In this document: positions 11,414 through 23,000 of the stretch, one piece after another
Numbering within the stretch: position 1 is the stretch's first letter
How the letters are laid out: the number at the start of each line of letters is the position of its first letter
From: Cymbidium sinense
Taxonomy: Eukaryota > Streptophyta > Magnoliopsida > Asparagales > Orchidaceae
Direction of reading: 5' to 3'
Length of the DNA: 64,000 nucleotides
NCBI GenBank assembly: GCA_021442155.1
Contig: CM038225.1
Span: forward strand, 82,844,925 to 82,908,924
Notes under the pieces: model-generated
The model's database searches: none
What the model was told of the DNA's origin: nothing
The model's input: only the letters and a program-made list of their open reading frames with translations
Position numbers and translations under genes: made by a program

Positions 11414-12644
11414 TCTTCAATTAACATAATGAAATTAGCTAAGTGAAGGTTCTCTTTTAAAACAAAAGTCAAGTAAAACAAAATCAAAATCTTTCAATCT
11501 CCTTTTCCAAATGAAATTAATTGAACCTCACTTAGCATGTTTAAAATAGCTAAGTAAGTGTTCCCTTTTTCAAAATCAAAATTAAATCAAACAACAAACC
11601 TCTCTTTCAAAAATAAACATATTCAAACCCTCTTTCAAAAAATTAAATAACTCCATTTAACATACTTAAATTTGTTAAATAAGGGTCCCCTTATCAAAAT
11701 CAAAATCGAACATTCCCAAAATATTTTCAAACAAAATTAACTCCATTTAACATACCCAAATTTGTTAAATGAGAGTCTCTTTTTTAAAATTGAAACAAAA
11801 TCCAACAACTAACATACAATTGGACTCCACTTAGCATACCTAAATTTTTTAAGTGAGGGTTTCCATTTTCAAAATCAAAAAACAAAATCAAGATAAACAA
11901 CATATAATTGAACTCCATTTAACATACCCAAATTTCTTAAATGAGAGTTCTATTTTCAAAACCAAATTAAGATCAAAACATCCAACACACATTTGAACTT
12001 CATTTAACATACCTAAATTTGCTAAATGAGAATTCAATTTTCAAAATCAAAACAAAAACACACATCAACAAACAAACAATCAAACAAATAAGTGAGCTCC
12101 ATTTAACACACCTAAATTTATTAAATGAGAATCTCATCTTCAAAACAAAATCAAACTTCAATAGCAAACATCAAACATATAACTGAACTCTATTTGACAT
12201 ACCTAAATTTGTCAAACAAGAGTTCCCTTTTCAAAAATCAAATCATAACAAATATCAAACACACAATTGAACCCTATTTAACATACTTAAATTTGTTAAA
12301 TGAGAGTTCTTCTTTTCAAATCAAATCAAAATATAAACAAACAATAATGGAGCCCTCAAGATAGAAAGCTTTCGAAATTTTCAAACATACAATTGAACCC
12401 ATTTAGCATACCTAAATTTACTAAGTGAGGGTTCCAAAATCAAATTCCAACAAAATAATATAACAAATACATCTCCAAAAGTCTCTCTAAAATAACCATT
12501 CAGCATACTTAAATTTATTGGATGTGGGTCCCAAAATCAAAATCAAATTCAAACATACAAGGAAAAGTCTATCCTCCAAATTCTTAAATCTCTCCAATAT
12601 AATGAACCCCATTTAGCATACCTAAATTTATTAAGTGTGAGTTC
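11414..12644 (+). repeat. Tandem array of 13 degenerate hairpin units in the 5' leader
   Basis: Units start near 11414, 11523, 11648, 11738, 11822, 11909, 11994, 12094, 12184, 12268, 12394, 12497 and 12603. The model unit is GAACTC-CATTTAAC, a loop ATACCTAAATTT, then GTTAAATG-A-GAGTTC: two arms that pair with a single bulge around a conserved loop. Arms change together. The unit at 12184 has TTTGAC with GTCAAA instead of TTTAAC with GTTAAA. The unit at 12394 has GAACCC with GGGTTC. The unit at 12497 has CATTCA with TGGATG. The unit at 11523 has ACTTAGC with GCTAAGT. Spacers are AC-rich (CAAAATCAAAAC-like) and vary from about 40 to 70 nt. Short open frames across the array have no support as genes. 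The array lies between the PBS and the gag start region. Confidence 0.85.
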
Positions 12645-12781
12645 AAGTTCAAAAATCAAATCAAAGTCAATAATTCAAATCAACAGGTCAAGGCTAGGGT
12701 AGGGTCTAATTCATTTCTCTTTTCAACAATGTAGAGATATTATCCCAGTTCTTTTCCTCTTCTTGCAGTGAGTTCATCACC

Positions 12782-14784
12782 ATGTCTTCTTACAAGATGA
12801 TTTTCTTATTCTCCTCTGGTGTGGATTTGGCCTTGTACCAAGCCATACTCACCACTACCCTTGTGATCCAATTTGGACTTGGCTTTGAGAACTTCAAAGT
12901 CACATGTAATGGACCAAGCTCTTACCATTGTTAGCAAGGAGGAGGTGGCAGGAAAGAAGCCACTTCATTTTGATGTGCACACTAATTTTGAGTTTCCCTC
13001 TCTGAAGAGGAAGGTTGCTATGGTTTCCACACCCCTACCAGTGCTAGTGTCAGTATCAGTGTCACAGTATAGTAAATTTCCCCTGTTGTAGTTCCAGCAC
13101 AGGCTAATACCTCCTCATTAGTTCCCCGAGTTCTGAAGGGGAAGGCCATCTTGGCCTCTGAGATAGTCTCTCCTACCTTCAAGGTAGATTTTAGCTCTCA
13201 TTTCACTCTGCTCACTAAGACTTAGTACCACAACAAGAACTGCAAGGTCAAGTGGTAGTACGAGCATGAGGATGGGTTGATAGATGATGCCTCTCATGTT
13301 ACTGAGGAGGGTTCCCCTCGTGAGACCTCTCCATTCTTGGGTGTAGCAGTAGGTTCCACCCTCTATTTTAGAAGGAGAGGAGGATTACTGTAAGATTTTT
13401 GAGTCACCCCCGCCACCAGCAGAGTTTGAGATACCAACTAGGGATAGAAGGAAGCCCTACAGTGGTCTACGATTTATTCCTCACTGAGTCGATAAAGCCC
13501 ATGGATGCTCGGAGTCTGGTGATTTATATGATTTGAGGAGCCTGATCCCTAGGAGTGTTAGGGATCAAATATATAGAGAGAGGGCCTCTGAGGCCAAAGT
13601 TACTGCCCAAGCAGGCAAGCGTGAGAGGAGGAAGTTTTCCAGATAGTCGGCGACCTCCGCTTTGATGGACTTTCCTAATCGGTGTGTTGTTAGAGCCAAT
13701 CATTCTGATCACATAGTTCTCACCAGCACTGTCAATCACATGAGGAGATCTCCGGTTGAGAGGCAACCAGTGTCCCCCACACTACACTGCTCCACTCGCC
13801 GTCCACCTTCACCAGTCCAGATTTTAGCATCTATAGTCCCTGCCAAACTTCACAAGCCCCTGCCTAGAGAGAGACCCTCTCCTTTGGTGATCCGCCAAGG
13901 ATCCCACTCCATCTATTCTAGTTGTTGAGGTGAGGCCGAGCTCCCTTGACCTTCCACTTCAACTATCATAAAGAGGGAGTGGTGACCCAAGAGCATCGTG
14001 GTCGCTCCACCTTCACAATAGTTGGAGGAAGAGAGGGGAGGGGATACTAACATAGTCCCCACACTAGTTGAGCCTGCCAGGGAGTGCACCCCACCAGCTC
14101 AGAGTATTCAATGCATAGAGTCTGCAGAGCTCAGTCCAATGGTCAGTCGTTCACCAGCCTATGTTCGGTAGAGTAGAGTAGAGTAGATGACCATTATTTA
14201 GAGGACATTTTAGAAGACTACCATACTGCAGTCAAATAAATAGTTGGGAGTGACCATTCTAATCAAGAAGAGAGTAGAGTTGACTTTGACCCTGATGATG
14301 ATGACATGTTGGATGACTAAGCAAAAGTCTACATGGTTGACACCCAAGCATCCCTACTAAGGGAAAAACATAGCTAGGAAGGTGTTGTAGTTGAGGAAGG
14401 TGACACCTCTCACTCAACTCAGCACCTCCTCCACCAACTCAAGCAGAAGGATGACCAGATAGACATTGAAAAGAGGGTAGAGGAGTTGATGGCAGTAGTT
14501 CTAGCCTTGCAGAACCAAGCCCCAGTCTCACAGCCTTCCCCTATGGTGGTTGATCGGCCAAAGTTGGTACATACCTTGGATTGTCCTAAGTGCACTGCCA
14601 TGGATGATAATGATGGTAGCTTGCATAGGAAGGTCACATAACACCTCCATGCATGAAAAGGATATCAAATATATGGTAGAGCAACAGTGAAGGAAGCATT
14701 GGTGCAAGCTCAGGGGAGTTCATCTGTTCCAAAGGGTAGACTCTACTTGGAGGATTTGATGTAGTTCAATACCCTAAGGGTTTT
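12782..14784 (+). pseudogene. Degenerate N-terminal gag region of the Tat/Ogre-like element
   Basis: An ATG at 12782, shortly after a pyrimidine tract ending TTCTTGCAG, opens a 50-codon frame that ends in TAG at 12932. Beyond it the same kind of sequence continues in shifting frames to about 14640, rich in Ser, Pro, Thr and Glu. Many stops are TAG where a CAG glutamine codon is plausible, as expected from C-to-T decay. I do not recognise a domain before 14785. In Tat/Ogre elements this place is taken by an extra upstream ORF or an N-terminal gag extension, so that is the most likely origin. The CTTGCAG motif just before the ATG could be a splice acceptor, but no donor was established. Confidence 0.6.
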
Positions 14785-15790
14785 GTGTCACCATTCTTCA
14801 AGAGTTTTGATGGCACTGGGAACCCAAGGCAGCACATTGCACACTTCAAGTCTAGTTATTACAACCCCCATGGTAGTGACACACTTTATTTTCACCTCTT
14901 TACCATTAGCTTAGCAGTTATCACATTTGATTGGTACACTGAACTACCCAATAATTCGGTGAAGACCTTTACCAAGTTAGAGCATCTCTTCATCAAGAGA
15001 TTTACAAGAGCTCAATAGATGGTAACTGTAGGTGACCTCATTATAGAGAAACAAAAAGCCAATGAGTCCATTATTGATTATATTCTTATATAGCACAACC
15101 TGAGTATGAAATGTGAACCATAGCTGTCTAAAAAGCATGCAATTGAGATTCTACTTAAGAATATCCATGGCCCAGTTGCCTTCATGCTTAAGGGCTTCAC
15201 CATAAAGATATTTGAGAAGCTAATTGACAAGGCAACTAACCTACAAGAGGAAGCCAAGCAGTTGCCCTTTTCAGATCAATCTTCTAAGCCCAAGCCTTAG
15301 AAGATATTTGAGAAGAAGCTTGGGATAGTTGTGTCAATGGATAAGGGGAAGTAGCCAGCTAGAGTTCAGTTTGAGAGGTCCAGATTTCAGCGACCTCCCG
15401 CCACCTCCTCTTTACCACCTCATTTCTCGACCACCACAAGCCACACAATGACCATCACCACCGCCACAGTAGCCTACTCAGTAGTGGTATCCATATCCAC
15501 CACCAAGTAGCTACTTTTCACCTACTCTTACTGAAAGATTGAGCAATCCATACTCATTCAAGAGGAGGTAGTCAGGAAAATATTCAAGAATCTCTTAAAG
15601 AAACCTGATTTTTAGCTACCCGACAATAGGAGGCTGGAGGAAGTGAGCAAGAGCGATGATCCTAGCTATTGCCCCTACCATCACATGTTAGGCCATGTTT
15701 TAGAGGATTGCATCACTTTTAAGGACTAGCTTGAGTGTAGCTACAAGTCAGGAGCTATAGTCATCCCTAAGGAATACTTATTAGAATAAT
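14785..15790 (+). pseudogene. gag core (retrotransposon gag domain and Cys/His knuckle), broken
   Basis: The open stretch at 14785-15018 carries the capsid-like gag core, with FDGTGNPRQHIAHF near its start and FDWYTELPNNSVKTF in the middle. In this family the core builds the virus-like particle around the RNA. After a TAG it continues in frame past 15300 with typical gag segments. At about 15668-15715 there is CPYHHMLGH followed by EDC, a CCHC-like zinc-binding variant typical of Tat/Ogre Gag. Several internal TAG/TAA stops make it non-functional. It sits directly upstream of the protease relic, as expected for a gag-pol arrangement. Confidence 0.8.
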
Positions 15791-16560
15791 CATATGGTTC
15801 ATTAGAGTAATCCTTGGGGATACTTCTGATCCTCTTAGGACCAAAGAAGGTTGGGATATTTCTTTAACTCATACCTCTAAGAAAATAATCTCTAAAATCA
15901 AGAGACTTTCTCTATAGGTGTTTGAAGCATCTCAAACCTCCAATACCAAGGAAGGTTTGCTAGTTCCAAAGGATAACTCGAGGAGGGTGGAATCCCAGCA
16001 GTAGAAGCAGCCTACCACACTTGCCCAGGATAGATCTGTAGCACAACCACCATCCGAGTCTAACACTCCTTCCACTATTATAGCTATTACCACCTCCACT
16101 AGCTCTTCTTCTATCGACAGGAGTATTTATTTGTAGATAAAGCCACCAAAACCCTCACTCTATTTACTTTACTTGATTTTTATCATGTACCTCCACCCAA
16201 ATTAAAGAAATCAAAGAAGAAATCTGATTCCACTTACATTCTTTCTACTTTTAATACTCTTAATTTTATTCTTATTGAAAGCTCTCTAAGTCAAAATAAT
16301 AGTAACAGCTCAAATAATTTTGTTCTATTCCTCTCTGATTTAGAGTCAAATTTTCCTTCTTCGAATCAATTGCATTCACCTCTTGAGATGGAGTCATTCG
16401 ACTCTAAGGATCTCATAGGGGAAGCTGTAGGTATGCTCGATGAGTAGGTAAAATTTCCACAAACTTATCATTCCAAGAAGTCACTGAAATCAACCTATGT
16501 AATGGCTCTACCTCCTAGGGTTGCTCCTCAAGATAAGGGTAAACAGATCATTGGTTCTAG
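15791..16560 (+). pseudogene. gag-protease linker, degenerate
   Basis: This stretch reads as low-complexity Ser/Pro/Thr-rich translation in alternating frames with repeated stops. It lies between the gag knuckle and the protease relic. No domain is visible. Its position suggests the Gag C-terminus and the linker to protease of the same element. Confidence 0.45.
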
Positions 16561-17270
16561 TGAGCAGATAGCCCTTCTATAAGATGCTCCACCTATAGAT
16601 ATGCTTGTGGATGACCAACCCTACAACGTCTTCGCTCATCTTAGAAAGTTATCAGCTAAGCTAAGCATATACAATGCCCTTATCTTATCCAAAGAGATGA
16701 GGAATCTCTAGTCAAATCTTTGCTCGACTCAGAGATATGCTTAGCTCAGCTGACCGCTACTAAAGAGAAAGCACACTACTCTTAGAAGTTACATTCAGTG
16801 ATGAAAACCTACTTCTAGGGATGATCGAGCATAACCATCCTTTTTACTTTACAGTGGATGTTGGCAGATTTAGACTATCCTGAGTTTTAGTTAACTTGGG
16901 GGCATTAGTCAACATTATGAGTTTAAGAATCTTTCCCTACTTAAGGATTGACATCTCTAAACTCCAAAATGAGAGGATGATGTTAAAAGGATTCAAAGAA
17001 TAAGAAGAGGGCCTTAGGCTCCATAATGTTGTCACTAGAGATATATAATTAGAAGATTGAAGCCAAGTTTCACATAATAGACTCGGATATATCTTTCAAC
17101 ACTTTCCTTGGGAGACGTGGATACATGAGAATAACATGGTTCCATCCTCTTTATATCAGTGCATCAAGTTCATGAGAGATGGAATTGAGTATTGTATCAA
17201 AAGAAAATCTCAAGCCCTTTTTAGTTCACGAGGTAAAAAGTGTATTATCATAAACTTAGTCAAAATCACC
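16561..17270 (+). pseudogene. Retroviral-type aspartic protease relic
   Basis: The region after 16570 matches the pre-protease part of Tat/Ogre polyproteins (APPIDMLVDDQPYNVF). Near 16888-16920 the translation reads VNLGALVNIMSL, where a working aspartic protease has an Asp at the N position and a D-x-G-A-S triad. Both the catalytic Asp (to Asn) and the following Ser (to Leu) are lost. Downstream pieces (for example FNTFLGRRGY and KFHIIDSDIS) fit the C-terminal half in other frames. Frameshifts separate these blocks, so the enzyme is dead. Its normal role is to cut the Gag-Pol polyprotein inside the particle. Confidence 0.75.
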
Positions 17271-17277
17271 ATGTGGG

Positions 17278-17380
17278 AGAAAAAAAGTAAAGAAATAAAA
17301 TAAAAGGAAAGTAAAGAAAGAAAATAAAAAAATAAAAATAAAAAGAAAAGAGAAAAGAAAATGAAATTAAAAAGAATAGG
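17278..17380 (+). repeat. A/G-rich tract between protease and reverse transcriptase
   Basis: About 100 nt consist almost only of A with scattered G (AAATAAAAGGAAAGTAAAG-like). In Ogre-type elements this position between protease and RT holds an intron. The tract could belong to one, or encode a Lys-rich linker, but no splice sites are demonstrated. Confidence 0.5.
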
Positions 17381-17599
17381 GAGTGAGAAATAGACTCAGG
17401 GGAGGAAGTAGAGCCTTAGATTAAATTCCACCCATAATTTGTTGCTTCATTCAAATAAATGGGAAGGATAACTTGACCTCCACCATGATGAGGAAGAGGC
17501 AAGGATACCATACTACCCACCAAAGATTTGTATCAAGTACATGTTGTCCATATAGACTTAGAATCTAGTTTAAAGGATGAGTCATATATGATTAGCACA

Positions 17600-19540
17600 T
17601 CGGCCAGCTCTTCTTGATAGTAGATCCCGTTGGAGGTGACACTCGAGCTAAACAGTAATGAAGACTGGATTCCTAAGCAAAGCATTAATGTATCCAAGTC
17701 CTCTCTAAGTGAAACTATTAGGCATCAGTTGGGAACCTTAGCTTTAACCCTACTTTCCTTACAAAAGGTTGAGGGTTTGGTAGTTAAGTAAGCCCCTAAA
17801 TTATCCACAATTATCAAGGTGTAGAGGTTCTTTTTTAGAGCATCATCCTCAAGTTAAGAAGTTGATGTAGAACTTGAGGATGATTTATATAAAGATTTAA
17901 TAGAATTACTTTTTTATTGGTACTCTCCTTGTGTTCATAATTTAACAAAGAAAGGGTTAATCCCACATACATGGTTTAAGCACATGTTAGATTACTTTGA
18001 AATGATATGGAACAACAAATGTAAAATCTCATTCAAGATCAAGACTAGGCTTTGGCGCGATAGGCTTAGTTGATGATGACGATTACTGCCTGGTCATCAC
18101 CAATCATTTAGAATCTGATAGGTTTTTTTCAAATCATATTAACTTATATGATGAGATGTGCTTAGAAACTTTAGATGATCTAGATGATTTCCAAGTCAAA
18201 GATGCACCATCAAAGTTTGAAGAAGAAATCAAGTCAACATTAACGAGCTCAAAGAAATCAACTTAGGAACTGAAGAAAATCCATGTCCAACATATATCAG
18301 TTCCTTGTTGAATGAAACTGAAATCAATGACTTGGTTAGGCTACTGATTGAGTTTAAGGACTATTTTGCATGGAGTTATGAACAAATGCTTGGATTGGCT
18401 CCTAACATAGTGGTCCATAAATTAGTAATACAGCCTAATGCTAACCCTATCAAGCAAGCTCCTAGATGCATGCAATTAGACACTGAATAACATGTCATTT
18501 TTGAAGTCAAGAAACTGATCGATGTTGATTTCATCCGGGAGAAAAAATACCCCACCTGGTTGGTCAGTGTCGTCTCAGTTAAGAAGAAGAATAGTTAAAT
18601 TCACATATGCATCAATTTTAGGGATCTAAATAAGGCATGTCCAAAAGATGAATTTTCACTACTAATACCAGAACTGATGGTGGACATTGCCTCATCTCAT
18701 GCAATATTGTCTTTCATGGATGGTTCATCAAGATATAACCAAATAAAGATGGCACCTAAAGATGAAAGGAATACTACCTTTAGAACCCCGATCAGAATCT
18801 ATTGCTATAAAGTAATGCATTTCAACCTTAAAAATGTTAGTTCCAGATACTAGCGAGCCATGACTCAGATCTTCGATGAACTCATTCATCATCAAGTTGA
18901 ATGCTACATCAATAATCTCATGGTCAGTAAAGAAAAGAAAGACCACCTCTTTGACTTGAGTAGTTTTCAAATGGTTAAGTTAATTTAACCTCAAAATGAA
19001 TCCCTTGAAATGTGCATTCAGAGTAGCTTCAAGGAAGTTTCTTGGGTTTGTTGTCCAACATCGTGGGATCGAAATAGATCCAAAGAAGATTAAAGTGATA
19101 TTAAAATTCCACCCCAAAGTTTAACTCAACTCAAATCATTCCAAAGGCATTAACATATCTAAGATGTTTTATATCCAACCTATGAGGAAGATGCCAGCCA
19201 TTTTTAGGACATGTCAAGAAAGATGCCAAGTTTAAGTGGGATGATAAGTACCGACTTCTTTGAAGATGTCAAAGTGATGACATAGTTCTAATCAACGGCC
19301 TTTGATACTCTACACTACTGTATTAGATGACTACCTTGGCACTTTGTTTGTCCAAGCCAACAACAAAGGGAAATAGAACACACTCCACTACATAAATCAT
19401 CATCTAATTCCTGTCAAGCCAATTATCCACCCATTGAGAAGCATTGCCTAGCCTTAAAATTTGCATCCCAAAAGCTAAGGCATTATATGCTTTCTCATAA
19501 AGTGAACTTAATTTTGAGGATCAATCCACTGTAATATCTC
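17600..19540 (+). pseudogene. Reverse transcriptase of the Tat/Ogre-like element, catalytically dead
   Basis: The domain opens with the pre-RT segment at 18305-18490 (EFKDYFAWSYEQMLGL...), then a stop. At 18601-18650 ICINFRDLNKACPKD matches the first conserved RT box, and at about 18715-18760 FMDGSSRYNQIKMAP matches the box that usually reads FMDGFSGYNQI. At 18905-18919 the active site reads YINNL where Y-x-D-D-L is required, so both metal-binding Asp are Asn. The connection domain follows with KHCLALKFASQKLRHYM near 19440. Upstream (17600-18300) are pieces of the RT N-terminal extension. Stops and at least two frameshifts confirm a pseudogene. Its role in a live element is copying genomic RNA to DNA in the cytoplasmic particle. 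Confidence 0.85.
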
Positions 19541-20039
19541 ATGGATGACATTATCTGAATGATTGGCATGTTGGTCCATGATTCTATCACAATTTGATAT
19601 CACTTTCGTACCCATCTATGCAGTGAAACGATAAGAACTCACAGATTTCTTAGCAGCACAGTCACTTCATGTTGATTCTCCGCTTAGTGATGATCTCTCC
19701 GATGAACAAATCATGAACTTAAGGGATACTAGCATTCACTATTGGGAGATGTATTTTGATGGTGTAGCTTCCTCTTAAAGGGGAGAAGAACCATAATCTA
19801 CTCTTTCATGCAAGGTAAGGGTATGAATCATTATCTAACTAGACCACAATATGATGAGATTCTCATATCATCTATCATCATTGCACCAATAATGAAGCCA
19901 AATATGAGGCTCTGATTGCCGGTCTGGAGTTAGCCATATCATTAAGCATCTAGAATATCAACATCTTTGGGGATTCCCAATTAGTGGTCAACCAAATCAC
20001 TAGGTCCAATTAAGTCTATAGCTAAACTCCATCACTATC
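19541..20039 (+). pseudogene. RNase H domain, first part, cut by a solo LTR
   Basis: Around 19740-19760 the translation YWEMYFDGVASS resembles the start of the plant Ty3/gypsy RNase H (W-x-M/L-Y-F-D-G-A). Later pieces (YEALI-like, then GDSQLVVNQITRSN-like near 19960-20010) fit the middle of the fold. The reading stops being pol at 20039, where the 5-bp target CTATC is followed by the TG of an inserted LTR. The rest of the domain resumes at 26071. In an active element RNase H removes the RNA strand of the RNA-DNA hybrid. Confidence 0.75.
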
Positions 20040-23000
20040 TGTTGACCTCATTTTTAGAATGAGCTCTCAACACCTCCATCTTAGACATAGGATTCCTCTT
20101 AGACACTAAGAGATCCTTAGTCTTAAGACACATCTAGTGATTAGGTGGACACTCAACCTAGCCCCAGAGACTTAAAAGGGTTAGTCATAGGAATAGGTCA
20201 TGCCTTAGGGGTATTAGGAAAATTTTCCTACCCTTAGCTTGAACCGCTCCTCACCTTTCTTCCATCAAGTCAAAACTCCAAATCAATCTTATTTGATTTT
20301 CTCCAAACCCAAATCAACTCCATGTGATTGAAATCCATGATTAAAATCTATGATTGAAATCCATGATTGAAACCAATGAATGAAATTCCTAAGCCCAAAT
20401 CTTTCTTAAGTCCTTAATCTCTTCTTAAGGACTTAGCTAAATCATGATCAAAACCAATTCAAATCTTTGAGATTTTCTCATAATTCATTTATATTCACAT
20501 ATATAAATGAAAATATAAATTCAAACCAACCAAACTAAACTCAAAATTCAAAATCAATTCATGAAATTCCTAAGTCCTTTAAATTTTCCTTCAAAGGACA
20601 TATCCAAAATCATGATCTAAACTAATTAAAATCCTTGAGATTTCTCATAACTCATTTATATTCACATATATAAATGAAATATAAATATAAATTAATCAAA
20701 CAAAATCAATAATTCAAGCTTCAAACTCCAAAATTTTCCTAAGTCCTTTAAATCCCTTTTATTGGGTAGCCTAAATCATGATCAAATCAATTAAATTCAT
20801 GAGATATTTCTCATAATCCATTTATATTCACATATATAAATGAAATATAAATTCAAATAATCAAAACCAATTCCAAAAATAAAATTCAAATCTACTCAAA
20901 ATCCAACCTAAGCTTTTCAAGTCAAAATCTTGAGCTTAGCCAAATCAACTTCAAATCAAGGCAAACTCTTGATTTTCCTTCATGATTCAATCAACCCTAC
21001 AATCATGAATCCAAATATAAATACAAACTTCAATCACCAAATCAAAATCAATTTAAAAATTAAACTCCAAATCCTTTCATTTTCTTTCTCTGAATGTGAA
21101 ATTATCAAATGAATCAAAACCCATTTGACTTCAAACCACTTGCAAATGGATTTATATTTCAATTATAAGTCCATAAACAAGTTCAATCAACTTCAAATCA
21201 AGCTTTGACCAAGCCATTTGACCCACTTAGGCTCACTTGACCCAAAGAGACCTAAAATACCCCTTATGAGCCAAATTTAATCCTAACCAAATTGGATTGA
21301 ACCAAACTCATCTTTTCCTCTCATCAACAATCATCATGGAAAATCAATCAATCAAATTGGGTCTAACTAAGTCAAACCTAAGGGTTGATCAAGTCAATAC
21401 TTAACCAAAAATGAATCCTAACATAACCAAAATCCACCATTGGATATGCTTCTTAGTAGCTTTAGATGGTGTGAGAACAATTTTGTTCCAATCCGAGCTC
21501 AATTGAGCTTGAATCTTCCCCTAGATCATGGACGGTCTCTATTGAGCCTAGGGGAAGAATTGGGGAGATCCTGGCCATCCATCCACACATTTTGGATGGA
21601 CGGCTGAGAATATTTCCATGTTTAGAAAATCATTTATCCTTTTATAAACCACAAGTTGATCCACGGATGCGTAGGGATCAAAGCATCACCGCACTCGCCA
21701 CTTGATTTGATGTTTAAGTAGCGGGATCATGGTGTGACGCATGTAAAGCACGCTGACCGCCACTACCACGTGTAGCACTATGAGCTGAGGGATTAGTTTA
21801 GGGATTTAATTAAATTCTAATTAATCTTTTGATCTTCTAAAAATAATATATCCTTCAATAAAATTCAGACAAATATGAGGTAAAATCCTATGGAAAGATA
21901 ATTTGACCTAGAATATTTTAAAAATAATTTCAATGAATTTTAAATTATGTTATTCCTTGATTTTGGGTTTTATTAGAAATTTTATTTTGCTAATTACCTC
22001 TTTAATTAATCCTCTAATTAATCCCAAACTTCTTGGGTATGTTTTAGGGGATGACTTCTACCTCCCCTAATTTTCTTGAATTTATTGAAGGCGTAATTAG
22101 GGGAATTGCATATGTGTTTCCTAATTACCCTCCTTATGTAATTAAGGATAATTAAGTGTGATTAGTGGTTTTAATCTATTATTAGAGTTGATTAAGATAA
22201 GATCCAGTAGATAGAAGGTTTAGGGAATAATTTGGGGCATTTTCTCTAAGCTATTCCATAAACCCACTTTTCTTTTCTTAATCTTTTCTTGATTAAGGGT
22301 TAATTCATTAATTATCCCTTAATTAATTTCTAAAAAAATTCTAAAAAAAAACTTCAAGAACTTAATTAATCTACTATGGGTAGATGCATAGGTGTTTAAG
22401 AGCATAAGTTCAATTAAGGAAATCAAAACCCAATTCATATATGTGAAGGGGTGTTTTGAAATTACTTAAGCTAAACCCCTTAGCTTAATTAACCATTAAT
22501 CATGAGCCAAATTGCATTAGGCCCTTTTCTTCCTAGGTGCATTGCAAGTTTAAATTCCTTGTGAGTTTTTATGTCATCTCATTGGCTCATAATTACTTGG
22601 TTAATTATACTAAGGTGGTGTAGGTAAGGGTTAATTAACTTGCTTAATTCATACCTTAACCTAATTAATACATACAAATGAATCTAATCATCTAAAAATT
22701 AAACAAAAATATCAAAAATATGTGGGAATAGGTTAGGAATAGCAAACTCAACTTCACTTTTGAAAATTAAATCAAACTTAAAACCAAACAAAAATCACAT
22801 TAAACAAACTTTGGTTTACTTTAAGCTTTCTTATTTCTTAAGATTACCTTTAGATTTAATTAAAGTGAATGTGTTTACATGCTTTCATTACTTTAATTCC
22901 TTCTCCAACATGTTAAATTTGTATGTCATGTGATTTTCATGCATCCATATTTTTCAAAAAAACAAATTCAAAATGAAATTGTTTACTTTATGTCAAATTT

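Noticed and set aside
12125..12364. Open frame of 79 codons
   Set aside because: It lies across the hairpin array; its sequence is repeat composition without a domain.
11414..12644. Regularly spaced palindromic repeats that superficially resemble a CRISPR array
   Set aside because: Repeats are degenerate, spacers are AC-rich and similar to each other, and the array lies in the leader of a plant retrotransposon.
13524..13928. Two overlapping open frames on opposite strands
   Set aside because: Both lie in the degenerate gag N-terminal region; the antisense one is a shadow and neither shows a domain.
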